DNA of 10,950 bases from Candidatus Bathyarchaeota archaeon (GTDB taxonomy: Archaea; Thermoproteota; CALKCG01; B24; JAGTQN01): NCBI GenBank assembly GCA_018396395.1, contig JAGTQN010000058.1:1-10950 (forward strand). The letters are read 5' to 3'. A program made the translations under genes and the position numbers. Shown piece after piece: positions 1 to 6,659 of the stretch; the first letter of the stretch is position 1, and each line of letters begins with the position of its first letter. Below the pieces are notes generated by a model. The model saw nothing but the letters and a program-made list of their open reading frames with translations. It had not been told where the DNA came from and ran no database searches.

Positions 1-42
1 TAAGCTGAATAGACGGTTACAGCTAACTACAGGCTTCAGTAC

Positions 43-1851
43 ATGCTCACGGTCACAGCAAGCCCCTTGGAGGCCTTAGGCGGAACCTTTAAGGTTGCCT
101 ATACAAGTTTAGGAATTACCTATCCGGCCCTAGAGCCGAAAGTAACGCCCTGGATCGAATGGATAGATGCCAATACTACCGTAGCCCTCAGCGAACCCCA
201 GGAATTCATTCCCGATGGGGAAGGCTTAGAAGGCATCCGTTACAGGTTCGTGGACTATGACCCATCTCAAAGCCTTACGATGGATGCCCCGAAGATTATA
301 ACGCTAGATTACGTGGCGCAGTACTCAATATCCTTCGACCAGTCGGGCGTAGGCTCTGACTTCCAAGGTCCCATCATAACGATAGATGAAGTCCAATATG
401 AGGCTCCGGAGGTTCCTAAGACCTGCTGGTGGGATGAAGGAACTCTCCACAGCTTCTCTTATGAAGGGGTCCTTTCAGTCGATGCTGGGAAGCGCTATGT
501 CTGGATGAATGCGACAGGTCTATGCGAACTTCAGGAAGCTACCTTGAACATTACGGCTCCTGGAAGCGTTACGGCTAACTATGGAACGCTTTATTATCTA
601 AAGGTCCTCAGCCAGTACGGAAATCCTTACGGCTCTGGTTGGTATCCCAAGAATTGGGAGGCTAAGTTCGGAGTGACGACTCCGGTTGATCATGGAAACA
701 GGACCCTTCGCGTATTCGTAAAATGGTCTGGGGATGCGGAGGCTTATACGCCTGAGGGAACGATAGTCGTTCTAAAGCCTTCTGAAGTCATCGCATCATG
801 GCAGACGCAGTATCTAGTAACCTTCAACACGACGCTACCAAACAGAAGGATCTTGAGCATTCCTAAGGTTCCAGAGCTTCGACCTCCGGGAATGGAGGTC
901 TTTGGCATGTACTACCCAGCAGGAGAAATCGTTACGGTAGGTCCGGCACCCCTCATGGAAGCTGGAGTTGAAGGAACGAGGTATGCCTTCGAAGGATGGA
1001 GCCTAAATGGTAAGCCCTTCACGACGGATGCGAACCTATCCTTCTTAGTAGATCGTCCTTACGATGTTTCTGTGGCTTATGGCATAGAGCATTTGCTTTT
1101 GGTAAAGGCATTTGGAGTAAAGGATCCTTTCATAGCTAAGGTAACTATCGCTGCCCTAGCACAGATGGTTCGCGACCTCACTCCTACGATCACAGTTTCA
1201 GAATGGATGCCTCATGGAACGCAAACATCCTTAGGGATTACAACGCCAAATAAGATAGGACATGGCGAATGGGCCATCTTCGGCGAATGGTCAGGGGATG
1301 CCAAAGGAAGGAATAGGAGCCTTTCCTTCGTCATGGATGCTTCGAAGACCCTTAACGCTAACTTCTTCAAGGTAAACCCTGTTGCCGAGTCCATTCCCTA
1401 CTCCTTCTTTTCGGGAGTTGTATGCCTCGCCCTTTCATGTCTAATAGCCAAGAGAAGAGGTAAGGAGAAAGGACAGAGGATAGAAGGAATGGGACCGCAA
1501 AAGCAAGGAACTCCGCAATCTCAAAAACAGGATCCAGCCCAGGCACAAACACGTCTGCAGGAGTTGGGGCCTGAAAAGGAGCCAAGGCAACGTCGAAAAA
1601 CTTTCCTTCCATGGGCTCTGGGCATCATAGTCGCCATCGTAGCTTTGATTGTCGCGGCCTTTGTAAGCGTGACGGTGGCTTCAGGCTATGGCATAAGCGC
1701 GAACGAACTCCTTGACTTTACAAATTGGGCTGTTGTATTCCTTGCCATAGAAGCCATCGTCTTCCTATTGGCTACAAAGTTCCTCATAGCATGGATCCGT
1801 AGGGAGGAATCTCCGGAAGCAAAGTCGCAAACCGGGGCTAATAGTTCATAA
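43..1851 (+). CDS. Repeat-bearing membrane-anchored surface protein, probably the C-terminal part of a larger gene
   Basis: Not assigned to a named family. The first 445 or so residues form five degenerate beta-rich modules of about 75-95 residues (roughly 1-92, 93-180, 183-255, 258-348 and 350-443). Each begins with an aromatic/hydrophobic strand such as YYLKVLSQYG and ends with a pattern like VTANY, IASW, SVAY or LNANF, with FxGWS or WSGDA motifs before it. This resembles Ig-like or InlB-type B-repeat surface modules. Many N-glycosylation sequons (NTT, NAT, NRT, NLS) suggest an outside location. Three hydrophobic segments follow at about 452-469, 523-550 and 562-588, the first two separated by a Lys/Gln/Glu-rich linker. 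There is no signal peptide, and the ATG at 43 lies inside what looks like a repeat strand (TVTANYRLQYMLTV, partly encoded before it). The intact protein therefore probably began upstream of the window. It ends with TAA and converges on the C25 peptidase gene. Confidence 0.7.
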   Translation: MLTVTASPLEALGGTFKVAYTSLGITYPALEPKVTPWIEWIDANTTVALSEPQEFIPDGEGLEGIRYRFVDYDPSQSLTMDAPKIITLDYVAQYSISFDQSGVGSDFQGPIITIDEVQYEAPEVPKTCWWDEGTLHSFSYEGVLSVDAGKRYVWMNATGLCELQEATLNITAPGSVTANYGTLYYLKVLSQYGNPYGSGWYPKNWEAKFGVTTPVDHGNRTLRVFVKWSGDAEAYTPEGTIVVLKPSEVIASWQTQYLVTFNTTLPNRRILSIPKVPELRPPGMEVFGMYYPAGEIVTVGPAPLMEAGVEGTRYAFEGWSLNGKPFTTDANLSFLVDRPYDVSVAYGIEHLLLVKAFGVKDPFIAKVTIAALAQMVRDLTPTITVSEWMPHGTQTSLGITTPNKIGHGEWAIFGEWSGDAKGRNRSLSFVMDASKTLNANFFKVNPVAESIPYSFFSGVVCLALSCLIAKRRGKEKGQRIEGMGPQKQGTPQSQKQDPAQAQTRLQELGPEKEPRQRRKTFLPWALGIIVAIVALIVAAFVSVTVASGYGISANELLDFTNWAVVFLAIEAIVFLLATKFLIAWIRREESPEAKSQTGANSS

Positions 1852-1856
1852 AGTAT

Positions 1857-1986
1857 ACGAGTCCACATCCTTCCTTCCCTTTTTCCATTCTTTTCCGTTC
1901 CATTCTCTTCCATTCAATTCTATTCCGTTTTCGTCCTTGAGCCTAGAAGATCCGTTCCCTAGGAATTTTTCATTGCTAGCCATGTT
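1857..1986. repeat. Pyrimidine-rich degenerate repeat tract between convergent genes
   Basis: The + strand is almost purely C/T over much of this stretch. TTCCATTC occurs exactly at 1883, 1898 and 1908, with variants such as TTCCTTCC and ATTCCGTT around it. The T-rich runs directly after the TAA at 1851 could serve as the archaeal-type terminator of the left-hand gene. No gene is seen here. Confidence 0.5.
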
Positions 1987-2022
1987 CCTTTCATCTTTTC
2001 CCATCCTTTCATCTTTTCCCAT
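1987..2022. repeat. Perfect 18-bp tandem duplication over the end of the C25 peptidase gene
   Basis: The unit CCTTTCATCTTTTCCCAT occurs exactly at 1987-2004 and again at 2005-2022. On the - strand each copy carries GGG AAA AGA TGA, so the peptidase stop codon is duplicated in frame six codons further on. The protein length is unchanged, but a second in-frame stop is created. Confidence 0.85.
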
Positions 2023-3358
2023 TAATGAACGCCATCATTATCAAGCCCATCATGGAAACGAGGAGGAAGTTATATATGGCGATGAATGGATCCATAGGCT
2101 TCTTTCTCTCAGTATCGATGACTAAGGCATGGGTTTCCAAGTCCATAATCATGGAAGGATTCATCGGAAGATTTTCGCTCAAAGCTAATACAGTCCTTCT
2201 CGGATCTTTAACCCTCCAGGATACATCGCCATAGATCACTTTCGTAAGATAGAAATTGTAATACTGGTACCTTGGTGTTTCCTTGGAGAAAATCGAAGGA
2301 TCCGATAGATATCGGCGAAGGGCATAGAGAAAGGACCTTCCGACATCTCCTGTTTCGAAGAAGGCGTTCCAAAAGTATGAGGGAATCTCCGTATCGGAAC
2401 CATCAGTCCTCGAACTGGCTATAACAAGGGCAGGTCCCTTAGCCGATACGATAAGGGCCCTTGCCAGACTTTCGCCCTCCTCCACCTCCAGATCAAGGGC
2501 TCCCGTGAAGCATGCAAAGAGATAATGGATGCCATAGATGCTTTCTATACCCTTGATGTCCTTAGAGCTTAACAAAGCCTTCCATTCACCATCAGTCTCC
2601 TTTGTCCATAAAGTCGAAGGGCTGCCATGGCTACAGCTCATGGCATAGGAAACTCCATGGAAAAGCGTATTGCTTTTGATTTTTTCCGTAAGGTTTCCAT
2701 CGGCTTCGTAGAAAACGTAGGGGACGCTTAGTAAGGCTTCCGACTCGATGGAATCACCAAAAACTAAGAAGGAACCCGCTCGGAGACGCCCTTCCACCAA
2801 AATGATCTTCGAAAGAAGCCTTTCAAGCTCTTCCTCGTCCTTAACGGGCAAACGACCGACGGCAATCTCAGGGAGATTCCCTCTAAGAAGACCGATCTGA
2901 GAATCCTTCCATTCCGGGACAGCATAATACCAATCTGTGGGCTTGTAGTTGAAATCTGCGATTTCGAATTCATAGCTTGGAGAATATACATACTTTGTCG
3001 GAACTGATGCGTAGGTTCCTGCTAGGAGCAGATATTTTATGCCCGATCTTTCATATTCCCTGGAAACGAAGGCATGGATTTTTTCCGTCAAAGGAAGGTC
3101 TGCTATGGATTTTATTGCCGCAAGGCATGCGTTTATCTCTTCTATGGAGAAGTATTTGGCGATGATTCCCTGAGTCCTCTTAAAATCTATGAACCTTTGG
3201 AGACTAGACCTATAGGCTTCAGGTCCTATGATTAAAAGATCATAAGGATCGGAATTTGATATATTTTCAGCCCTTATAGTTGTAATCGGTAGCATGGGGA
3301 CTAGAAGAAAAGATATAGAGAAAACGAATAAGATATTTATTCTTCCGTTATGTGCCAA
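2009..3358 (-). CDS. Secreted, membrane-anchored gingipain-like cysteine peptidase (family C25)
   Basis: A 449-residue protein with the layout of clan CD family C25 peptidases. Residues 8-30 form a signal peptide (hydrophobic core, cleavage plausible after IRA at 30). Residues 38-75 (YDLLIIGPEAY, then an FIDFKRTQG segment) match the start of the gingipain fold. IKYLLLAGTY near 107-116, TDWYYA near 141-146 and EIAVGRLPV near 164-172 are typical of the family. The catalytic pair is visible as His244 in SCSHGSPS and Cys283 in FACFTGALD. Residues 424-445 form a C-terminal membrane anchor before a short basic tail. The expected role is extracytoplasmic proteolysis at the cell surface; the substrate is unknown. 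The start is TTG at 3358, since an in-frame TAG lies a short way upstream; no SD is visible, so leaderless translation is possible. The convergent neighbour is a repeat-rich surface protein, which could be a substrate or partner, but nothing in the sequence shows this. Confidence 0.85.
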   Translation of the reverse strand: MAHNGRINILFVFSISFLLVPMLPITTIRAENISNSDPYDLLIIGPEAYRSSLQRFIDFKRTQGIIAKYFSIEEINACLAAIKSIADLPLTEKIHAFVSREYERSGIKYLLLAGTYASVPTKYVYSPSYEFEIADFNYKPTDWYYAVPEWKDSQIGLLRGNLPEIAVGRLPVKDEEELERLLSKIILVEGRLRAGSFLVFGDSIESEALLSVPYVFYEADGNLTEKIKSNTLFHGVSYAMSCSHGSPSTLWTKETDGEWKALLSSKDIKGIESIYGIHYLFACFTGALDLEVEEGESLARALIVSAKGPALVIASSRTDGSDTEIPSYFWNAFFETGDVGRSFLYALRRYLSDPSIFSKETPRYQYYNFYLTKVIYGDVSWRVKDPRRTVLALSENLPMNPSMIMDLETHALVIDTERKKPMDPFIAIYNFLLVSMMGLIMMAFINGKR

Positions 3359-3779
3359 TAGAAAACACCAATTATTAGCGGTTTTCTTCTGCTAAATGAA
3401 ATAAATGACTTGTGAATTATCTATCCGAATCTCATGTATGGATTAGAGATTCTTAAGAAAAAGAAAAGAGATAAAGGAAGATGAAGATGAAATATAAATT
3501 CTCTAGAATACATATGCAATAGTTTATCTACTATAAGAATGAGTTTAGTTGGTTTTTGAATATGGGAGTAAATGGACGCGAGGTTATGATGCCCAACTTT
3601 CTATCGCTTTAGCCTTTAGACCTTCCTAGCGAATGGCATACATGTCCATTACCCCTGCTAAGGCAAGGTTCAACTGAAGAAGCATCGAATCCGATCCTTT
3701 TCTCAATTCTAAGCTCCTATGATGCCTATCTGCCTTCTCTTATACAGGCATCCGTGTAAGCTGAGAAGGATGCTAAACG
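3359..3779. other. Non-coding stretch with several inverted repeats between divergent genes
   Basis: No convincing ORF on either strand. It separates the peptidase gene (-) from aL21e (+) and should hold both promoters. Exact inverted repeats are AGAAAAC 3360-3366 / GTTTTCT 3381-3387, directly before the peptidase start codon, and GAATCTC 3427-3433 / GAGATTC 3446-3452. A TATA-like AAATATAAAT lies near 3490. A structured block at 3721-3773 is listed separately. Archaeal SRP RNA and RNase P RNA signature motifs were looked for by eye and not found. Confidence 0.45.
3721..3773 (+). other. Overlapping, mutually exclusive hairpins upstream of the aL21e promoter
   Basis: Three pairings compete. 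GATGCC 3721-3726 pairs with GGCATC 3747-3752. CCTTCTC 3733-3739 pairs with GAGAAGG 3763-3769, enclosing TATAC 3741-3745 / GTGTA 3754-3758 (one G-T pair) around an 8-base loop. GCATCC 3748-3753 pairs with GGATGC 3768-3773. Such nesting suggests RNA structure, either the 3' end of an untranslated transcript or a switch-like leader. No U-tract follows. Function unknown. Confidence 0.4.
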
Positions 3780-3786
3780 TTTAAAA
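3780..3786 (+). promoter_or_regulatory. TATA box of the aL21e-rpo4 operon
   Basis: TTTAAAA is a good archaeal box A. The transcript should start about 25 bases downstream, near 3810, giving a leader of about 43 bases before the ATG at 3853. Position and composition only; not tested. Confidence 0.5.
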
Positions 3787-3852
3787 GGATAGGATTCGAA
3801 AACAATGAAGCCATCAGGAATGCTATTATCGCGACCATAAGGGGCCTATGAA

Positions 3853-4140
3853 ATGCCACACTCCAGGGGCTTCCGGAGCAAAAGTAGGAGGATCCTCACG
3901 AAGAGGGGAAGGGATGTGGGGCTCAAGGTTACAAGGTTTCTTAGGCTTTATGCTCCAGGCGATAAGGTCATATTTGACATCGATCCTACTGTCCATAAGG
4001 GAATGCCCCATAGGCGGTACCAAGGAAAGGTTGGCGTAGTCGTCGAGAAACGAGGAAGGGCCTATGTTGTGGAAACAGAGGTTGGTGGAAAGACGAAAAC
4101 CATTATTGCTAGGCCCGAGCACATCATGAAAATAGATTAG
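3853..4140 (+). CDS. rpl21e: Large-subunit ribosomal protein eL21 (L21e)
   Basis: A 95-residue protein, the usual size for the archaeal/eukaryotic L21e family, a component of the 50S subunit. The N-terminus (MPHSRGFRSKSRRILTK) is the strongly basic L21e start. The central segment (YAPGDKVIFDIDPTVHKGMPH) and the PHRRYQGKVGVVVEKRG stretch match the SH3-like barrel, and the end IIARPEHIMKID is typical. ATG at 3853 was chosen over an out-of-frame ATG at 3848 because it gives the family N-terminus; AAGGGG lies about 8-14 bases upstream. It ends with TAG at 4138-4140, followed after 24 bases by rpo4. This gene order (aL21e, Rpo4, DUF655, KsgA) is conserved in many archaea, so cotranscription is likely. 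Confidence 0.97.
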   Translation: MPHSRGFRSKSRRILTKRGRDVGLKVTRFLRLYAPGDKVIFDIDPTVHKGMPHRRYQGKVGVVVEKRGRAYVVETEVGGKTKTIIARPEHIMKID

Positions 4141-4164
4141 GTATTCTTTTCGGGGGAGAGGGTT

Positions 4165-4509
4165 TTGCCAGGTAGGATTATCGAGAAAAGGGACATTACC
4201 ATTTCAGAAACGAGGGAAATATTGAAGGGCTTAGAATCTGAACTCGATCAGTTCCAACGTCGCACCCTCGATTATGCGGACAAGTTTTCCAAGATAGATG
4301 CCGAAAAGGCAGCGGAACTGGTGGAGGAGCTTGTTTCTAAGTTCTCCTTGGAAAGGGAAAGGGCTGTCCAGCTCGTTAACTGCATGCCCGAGACTGTGGA
4401 AGAGATCCGTGTATTCTTCGTTGGTGGTAAGTGGAGACTTATGACTCCTTCCCAGCTTGAGGAGATCCTCCAAACCTTGAATAAATATAGGAATCCGACA
4501 AGTCGATAA
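4165..4509 (+). CDS. rpo4: DNA-directed RNA polymerase subunit Rpo4 (RpoF, Rpb4-like)
   Basis: A 114-residue protein of the expected length for archaeal Rpo4, which pairs with Rpo7 to form the stalk of RNA polymerase and assists initiation and transcript handling. The N-terminal strand (GRIIEKRDITISETREIL) and the helical C-terminal HRDC-like region are recognisable, including YADKFSKIDAEKAAELVEEL, the conserved LVNCMPETVEEIRVF and the ending LEEILQTLNKYR. The start is TTG at 4165, preceded by a strong GGGGGAG SD at about 4152-4158; this gives the usual N-terminus. It lies 24 bases after aL21e and ends with TAA. The 152 bases to the next gene hold no obvious ORF. Confidence 0.96.
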   Translation: MPGRIIEKRDITISETREILKGLESELDQFQRRTLDYADKFSKIDAEKAAELVEELVSKFSLERERAVQLVNCMPETVEEIRVFFVGGKWRLMTPSQLEEILQTLNKYRNPTSR

Positions 4510-4661
4510 GCAAAATTAGTTGTAGGAGCTTTTCATTAGATGTTTGTTTGATTCTGATAGTGATGGGAGCTGGAGATATCTAGAAAGAAAGGAAAAGAAA
4601 GAATCTAAATCTAATTTCGTGAAATGATGAGGAATTGATGTTTTAGGGGCTGAAGGAAGCC

Positions 4662-5294
4662 ATGAGAAGGGATATTGGGGAAATCGAGGGGGAGAGGGAA
4701 AGGGAAAGAGGGAGGCGAGATTTCCCAGAGATTTCAAGACGCTATGAAGAGTATGCCTATGTCCTCGATTTCTTTCCCCTAACGTCCCCCCATCTCCGCC
4801 GCCCCCTTTATCGCACATCGGGAGCCGCCCATCTCCTCGGTGAGCTATACTTCACCTTGTTAGAGGCTGCATTAAAAGAAAATGTGAAGGTTGTCATTGG
4901 TGAGCGCATCTTCATCGGAAAGGATCCACGGGATAAAGTAGCCTACATTATAGGAAGGATAAGGTTCAAGGATCTTACTGGTACCGCCCAAGCAGAGCTC
5001 CCCACCATTGTAGAGAAGGTTGTCAAGGATAGGGAGCCATGGTTTATTGAATTCTTCAATAGGGCTCAAGCCCTTACACCAAGGATGCATTCCCTTGAGC
5101 TTCTTCCAGGCATAGGGAAGCGATATATGAGGCTGATCATCGATGAAAGGGAAAAGAAGCCATTCTCCTCCTTCGAGGATATCAAGCAAAGAACGGGCAT
5201 GGCGTACGAGCCCTCCAAGCTTATAGCAAAGCGCATCTTAGAGGAGCTGAGCGATGAAAACCCCAAGTACCGCCTTTTCACAAGGGGTTTCTAG
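4662..5294 (+). CDS. DUF655 family putative nucleic-acid-binding protein
   Basis: A 210-residue protein of the archaeal DUF655 family, always found near Rpo4 and KsgA and thought to bind RNA or DNA; no reaction is established. Residues about 28-39 (YEEYAYVLDFFP) are the usual start of the conserved region. Residues about 74-125 look like an OB-type barrel (VKVVIGERIFIGKD, then VAYIIGRIRFKDLT). Residues 145-174 (LELLPGIGKRYM through FSSFEDI) form a helix-hairpin-helix motif of the RuvA/ComEA type. The first 26 residues are an unusual, highly charged Glu/Arg extension encoded by a purine-rich tract. The start is ATG at 4662 behind GAAGGAAG. It ends in TAG, which sits inside a strong hairpin. 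Confidence 0.9.
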   Translation: MRRDIGEIEGERERERGRRDFPEISRRYEEYAYVLDFFPLTSPHLRRPLYRTSGAAHLLGELYFTLLEAALKENVKVVIGERIFIGKDPRDKVAYIIGRIRFKDLTGTAQAELPTIVEKVVKDREPWFIEFFNRAQALTPRMHSLELLPGIGKRYMRLIIDEREKKPFSSFEDIKQRTGMAYEPSKLIAKRILEELSDENPKYRLFTRGF

Positions 5295-5325
5295 GCGATG
5301 GCAAGCTCATCGTCTAGAAACCTTT
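5283..5325 (+). other. Strong 18-bp hairpin over the DUF655 stop codon
   Basis: Bases 5283-5300 pair with 5308-5325 around a seven-base loop (GCAAGCT). The core TTTCTAG 5288-5294 / CTAGAAA 5314-5320 and CGATG 5296-5300 / CATCG 5308-5312 is perfect, joined by one G-U pair. Two G-C, two G-U and one A-U pair extend it outward. The DUF655 TAG is in the 5' arm. No U-tract follows, so it may be an mRNA-processing or stability element rather than a simple terminator. Confidence 0.65.
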
Positions 5326-5337
5326 CAAAGGAATAAA

Positions 5338-5418
5338 ATGAGGATTATGTTAGACCCAAGTGCCTTGAAATCCATCCCTTCTTTCTCCAAGAATCAATGG
5401 TCTGACGAGAAAAAGTAA
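5338..5418 (+). CDS. Possible 26-residue small protein between DUF655 and KsgA
   Basis: ATG at 5338 is preceded by AAAGGA with six-base spacing, one of the better ribosome-binding sites here, and the frame closes with TAA at 5416-5418. The peptide reads MRIMLDPSALKSIPSF followed by a polar, Lys-rich end. It matches nothing I recognise and has no membrane segment or cysteines. It lies just after the strong hairpin and 25 bases before ksgA, so it could be a leader peptide coupling translation to ksgA, or chance. Confidence is low without conservation data. Confidence 0.3.
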   Translation: MRIMLDPSALKSIPSFSKNQWSDEKK

Positions 5419-5443
5419 TTAGCCTCGTAGGAAGGAAAGTCCT

Positions 5444-6277
5444 ATGAGCCTTCGCCAGGATACCTTAGAAGCCCTGCGTATCCATGGCATTAAGCCTCGA
5501 ATAAACTTGGGTCAGAGCTTCGTAGTGGACCAAGGACTTATCGATAGAATGGTGAACTATGCCAAAATATGCGATGAGGATGATGTCCTCGATATAGGCG
5601 CAGGCCTAGGCTTCTTGACAGAAGCCTTGGCGAAGAAGGCCAAGCACGTCTATGCTGTAGAGATCGATCCGAGGCTCCTTAAGGTTCTAAGGAAAAGGCT
5701 AGCACCCTACCAAAATGTTTCCATCATCCAGGGGGATCTGAGGAAAGTAAGGCTACCAACCATAGATAAAGTCGTTTCCAATCCGCCCTACTCTATTTCT
5801 TCGGATCTTTTCCTTCGAAGGCTCTTGGACTACAGGCTAAGCGTCCTAACGCTGCAAAGGGAATTCGTAGAAAAGCTTATGGCTCAGCCAGGCAGTCCAA
5901 AATACGGAAGGATATCCGTCATGGCAGGGCTTCTATGGAAAATTGAGAGGCTTGAGACCCTTCCAAGGGGTGCATTTCAACCAATCCCAAAGGTCCAATC
6001 CTGCCTTATCAGGCTGACAAAGGTGCAAGGTTCCGAAGACATCGTTCCTATCGTTAAGGATACTAGATTCCTAGATCTCCTATCTTTCCTTTTTTCTGAA
6101 AGAAGGCGAAACCTTGGGAAGGTCCTAAAAAAGTACCTTGAGCTAAGGGGCATCCCTAAAAAGGTTGAGGATATCGAGGCGTCGAGGCATGCCCTCAGCC
6201 TAAGGGTCTGCGACCTAGAACCCATGGACTTCGTTGCCATCGCAAGGGCTTTGATTGCCTTAAAGAACCGGAAATAG
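5444..6277 (+). CDS. ksgA: rRNA small-subunit adenine dimethyltransferase KsgA/Dim1
   Basis: A 277-residue SAM-dependent methyltransferase that makes two adjacent N6,N6-dimethyladenosines in the 3'-terminal helix of 16S rRNA, a late 30S-assembly step. All family motifs are present: NLGQSF at 21-26, the SAM-binding loop VLDIGAGLGFLTEAL at 48-62, the acidic strand end VEIDP at 72-76, GDLR at 97-100, the catalytic NPPY at 113-116, and FQPIPKVQS at 178-186. The C-terminal helical domain (FLFSERRRNLGKVL) is complete. The start is ATG at 5444 with GGAAGGAAAG upstream. TAGGA 5428-5432 can pair with TCCTA 5440-5444, placing the ribosome-binding site in a small loop. It ends in TAG. The HemK-type methyltransferase gene often found next in archaea is not present here. 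Confidence 0.97.
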   Translation: MSLRQDTLEALRIHGIKPRINLGQSFVVDQGLIDRMVNYAKICDEDDVLDIGAGLGFLTEALAKKAKHVYAVEIDPRLLKVLRKRLAPYQNVSIIQGDLRKVRLPTIDKVVSNPPYSISSDLFLRRLLDYRLSVLTLQREFVEKLMAQPGSPKYGRISVMAGLLWKIERLETLPRGAFQPIPKVQSCLIRLTKVQGSEDIVPIVKDTRFLDLLSFLFSERRRNLGKVLKKYLELRGIPKKVEDIEASRHALSLRVCDLEPMDFVAIARALIALKNRK

Positions 6278-6541
6278 GCAATGGATATGGATGATCTGAC
6301 TAGGCGTAGATCCTAGCTTTATGGGCGAAGGAGGGGAGAAGCCCGAGCCCTAAAAGGCATAAGGTTTGATGAAGGAATTCCCAAGAATGAAGCCTTCAAA
6401 AAACACTCGGATCTCTTATGAATCTTAGGTTTTTTCAAGACTTTCGATTTCAGAGAAGATTAGGGTAATCGGATCCTAAGGTAAAGGCATTTCCAGTTAT
6501 ATGGATACAGATTTTATCGACACTTCATCATCCCCGAAAAC
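6278..6541. other. Intergenic region after ksgA, no gene seen
   Basis: No ORF with plausible protein features on either strand. Short hairpins follow the ksgA stop: CTAGG 6300-6304 / CCTAG 6312-6316, and a GGGC/GCCC pair around a purine-rich loop near 6323-6345. T-rich segments around 6420-6435 could end transcription. Confidence 0.4.
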
Positions 6542-6549
6542 CTTATAAA
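6542..6549 (+). promoter_or_regulatory. TATA box of the cysteine-cluster protein gene
   Basis: CTTATAAAAAA, preceded by a purine-rich CCGAAAAC that could be the BRE, is an excellent archaeal box A. A start of transcription about 25 bases on would fall near G6573, in the reading frame of the downstream gene, suggesting a leaderless or very short leader mRNA. Confidence 0.6.
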
Positions 6550-6659
6550 AAACCGCCATTCATCTGAAATTCGTCGAAAATCCATACCTCTGGGAGGAAG
6601 CTTCTTATACGTTACGCGCAAAGTACGTTACTCACAGCATTTGTCTCCGCTGTGCATCC

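Noticed and set aside
1868..2022. CRISPR-like or phage-type repeat array
   Set aside because: Units are short, adjacent and pyrimidine-rich without unique spacers, so this is simple-sequence or tandem duplication.
4623..4655. Box C/D sRNA-like ATGATGA followed by CTGA
   Set aside because: Spacing is too short for a complete C/D RNA, there are no C'/D' boxes, and the stretch holds the DUF655 ribosome-binding site.
6440..6535. Box C-like ATGATGA and CTGA on the - strand after ksgA
   Set aside because: The boxes are too far apart and no internal C'/D' pair or terminal stem is visible.
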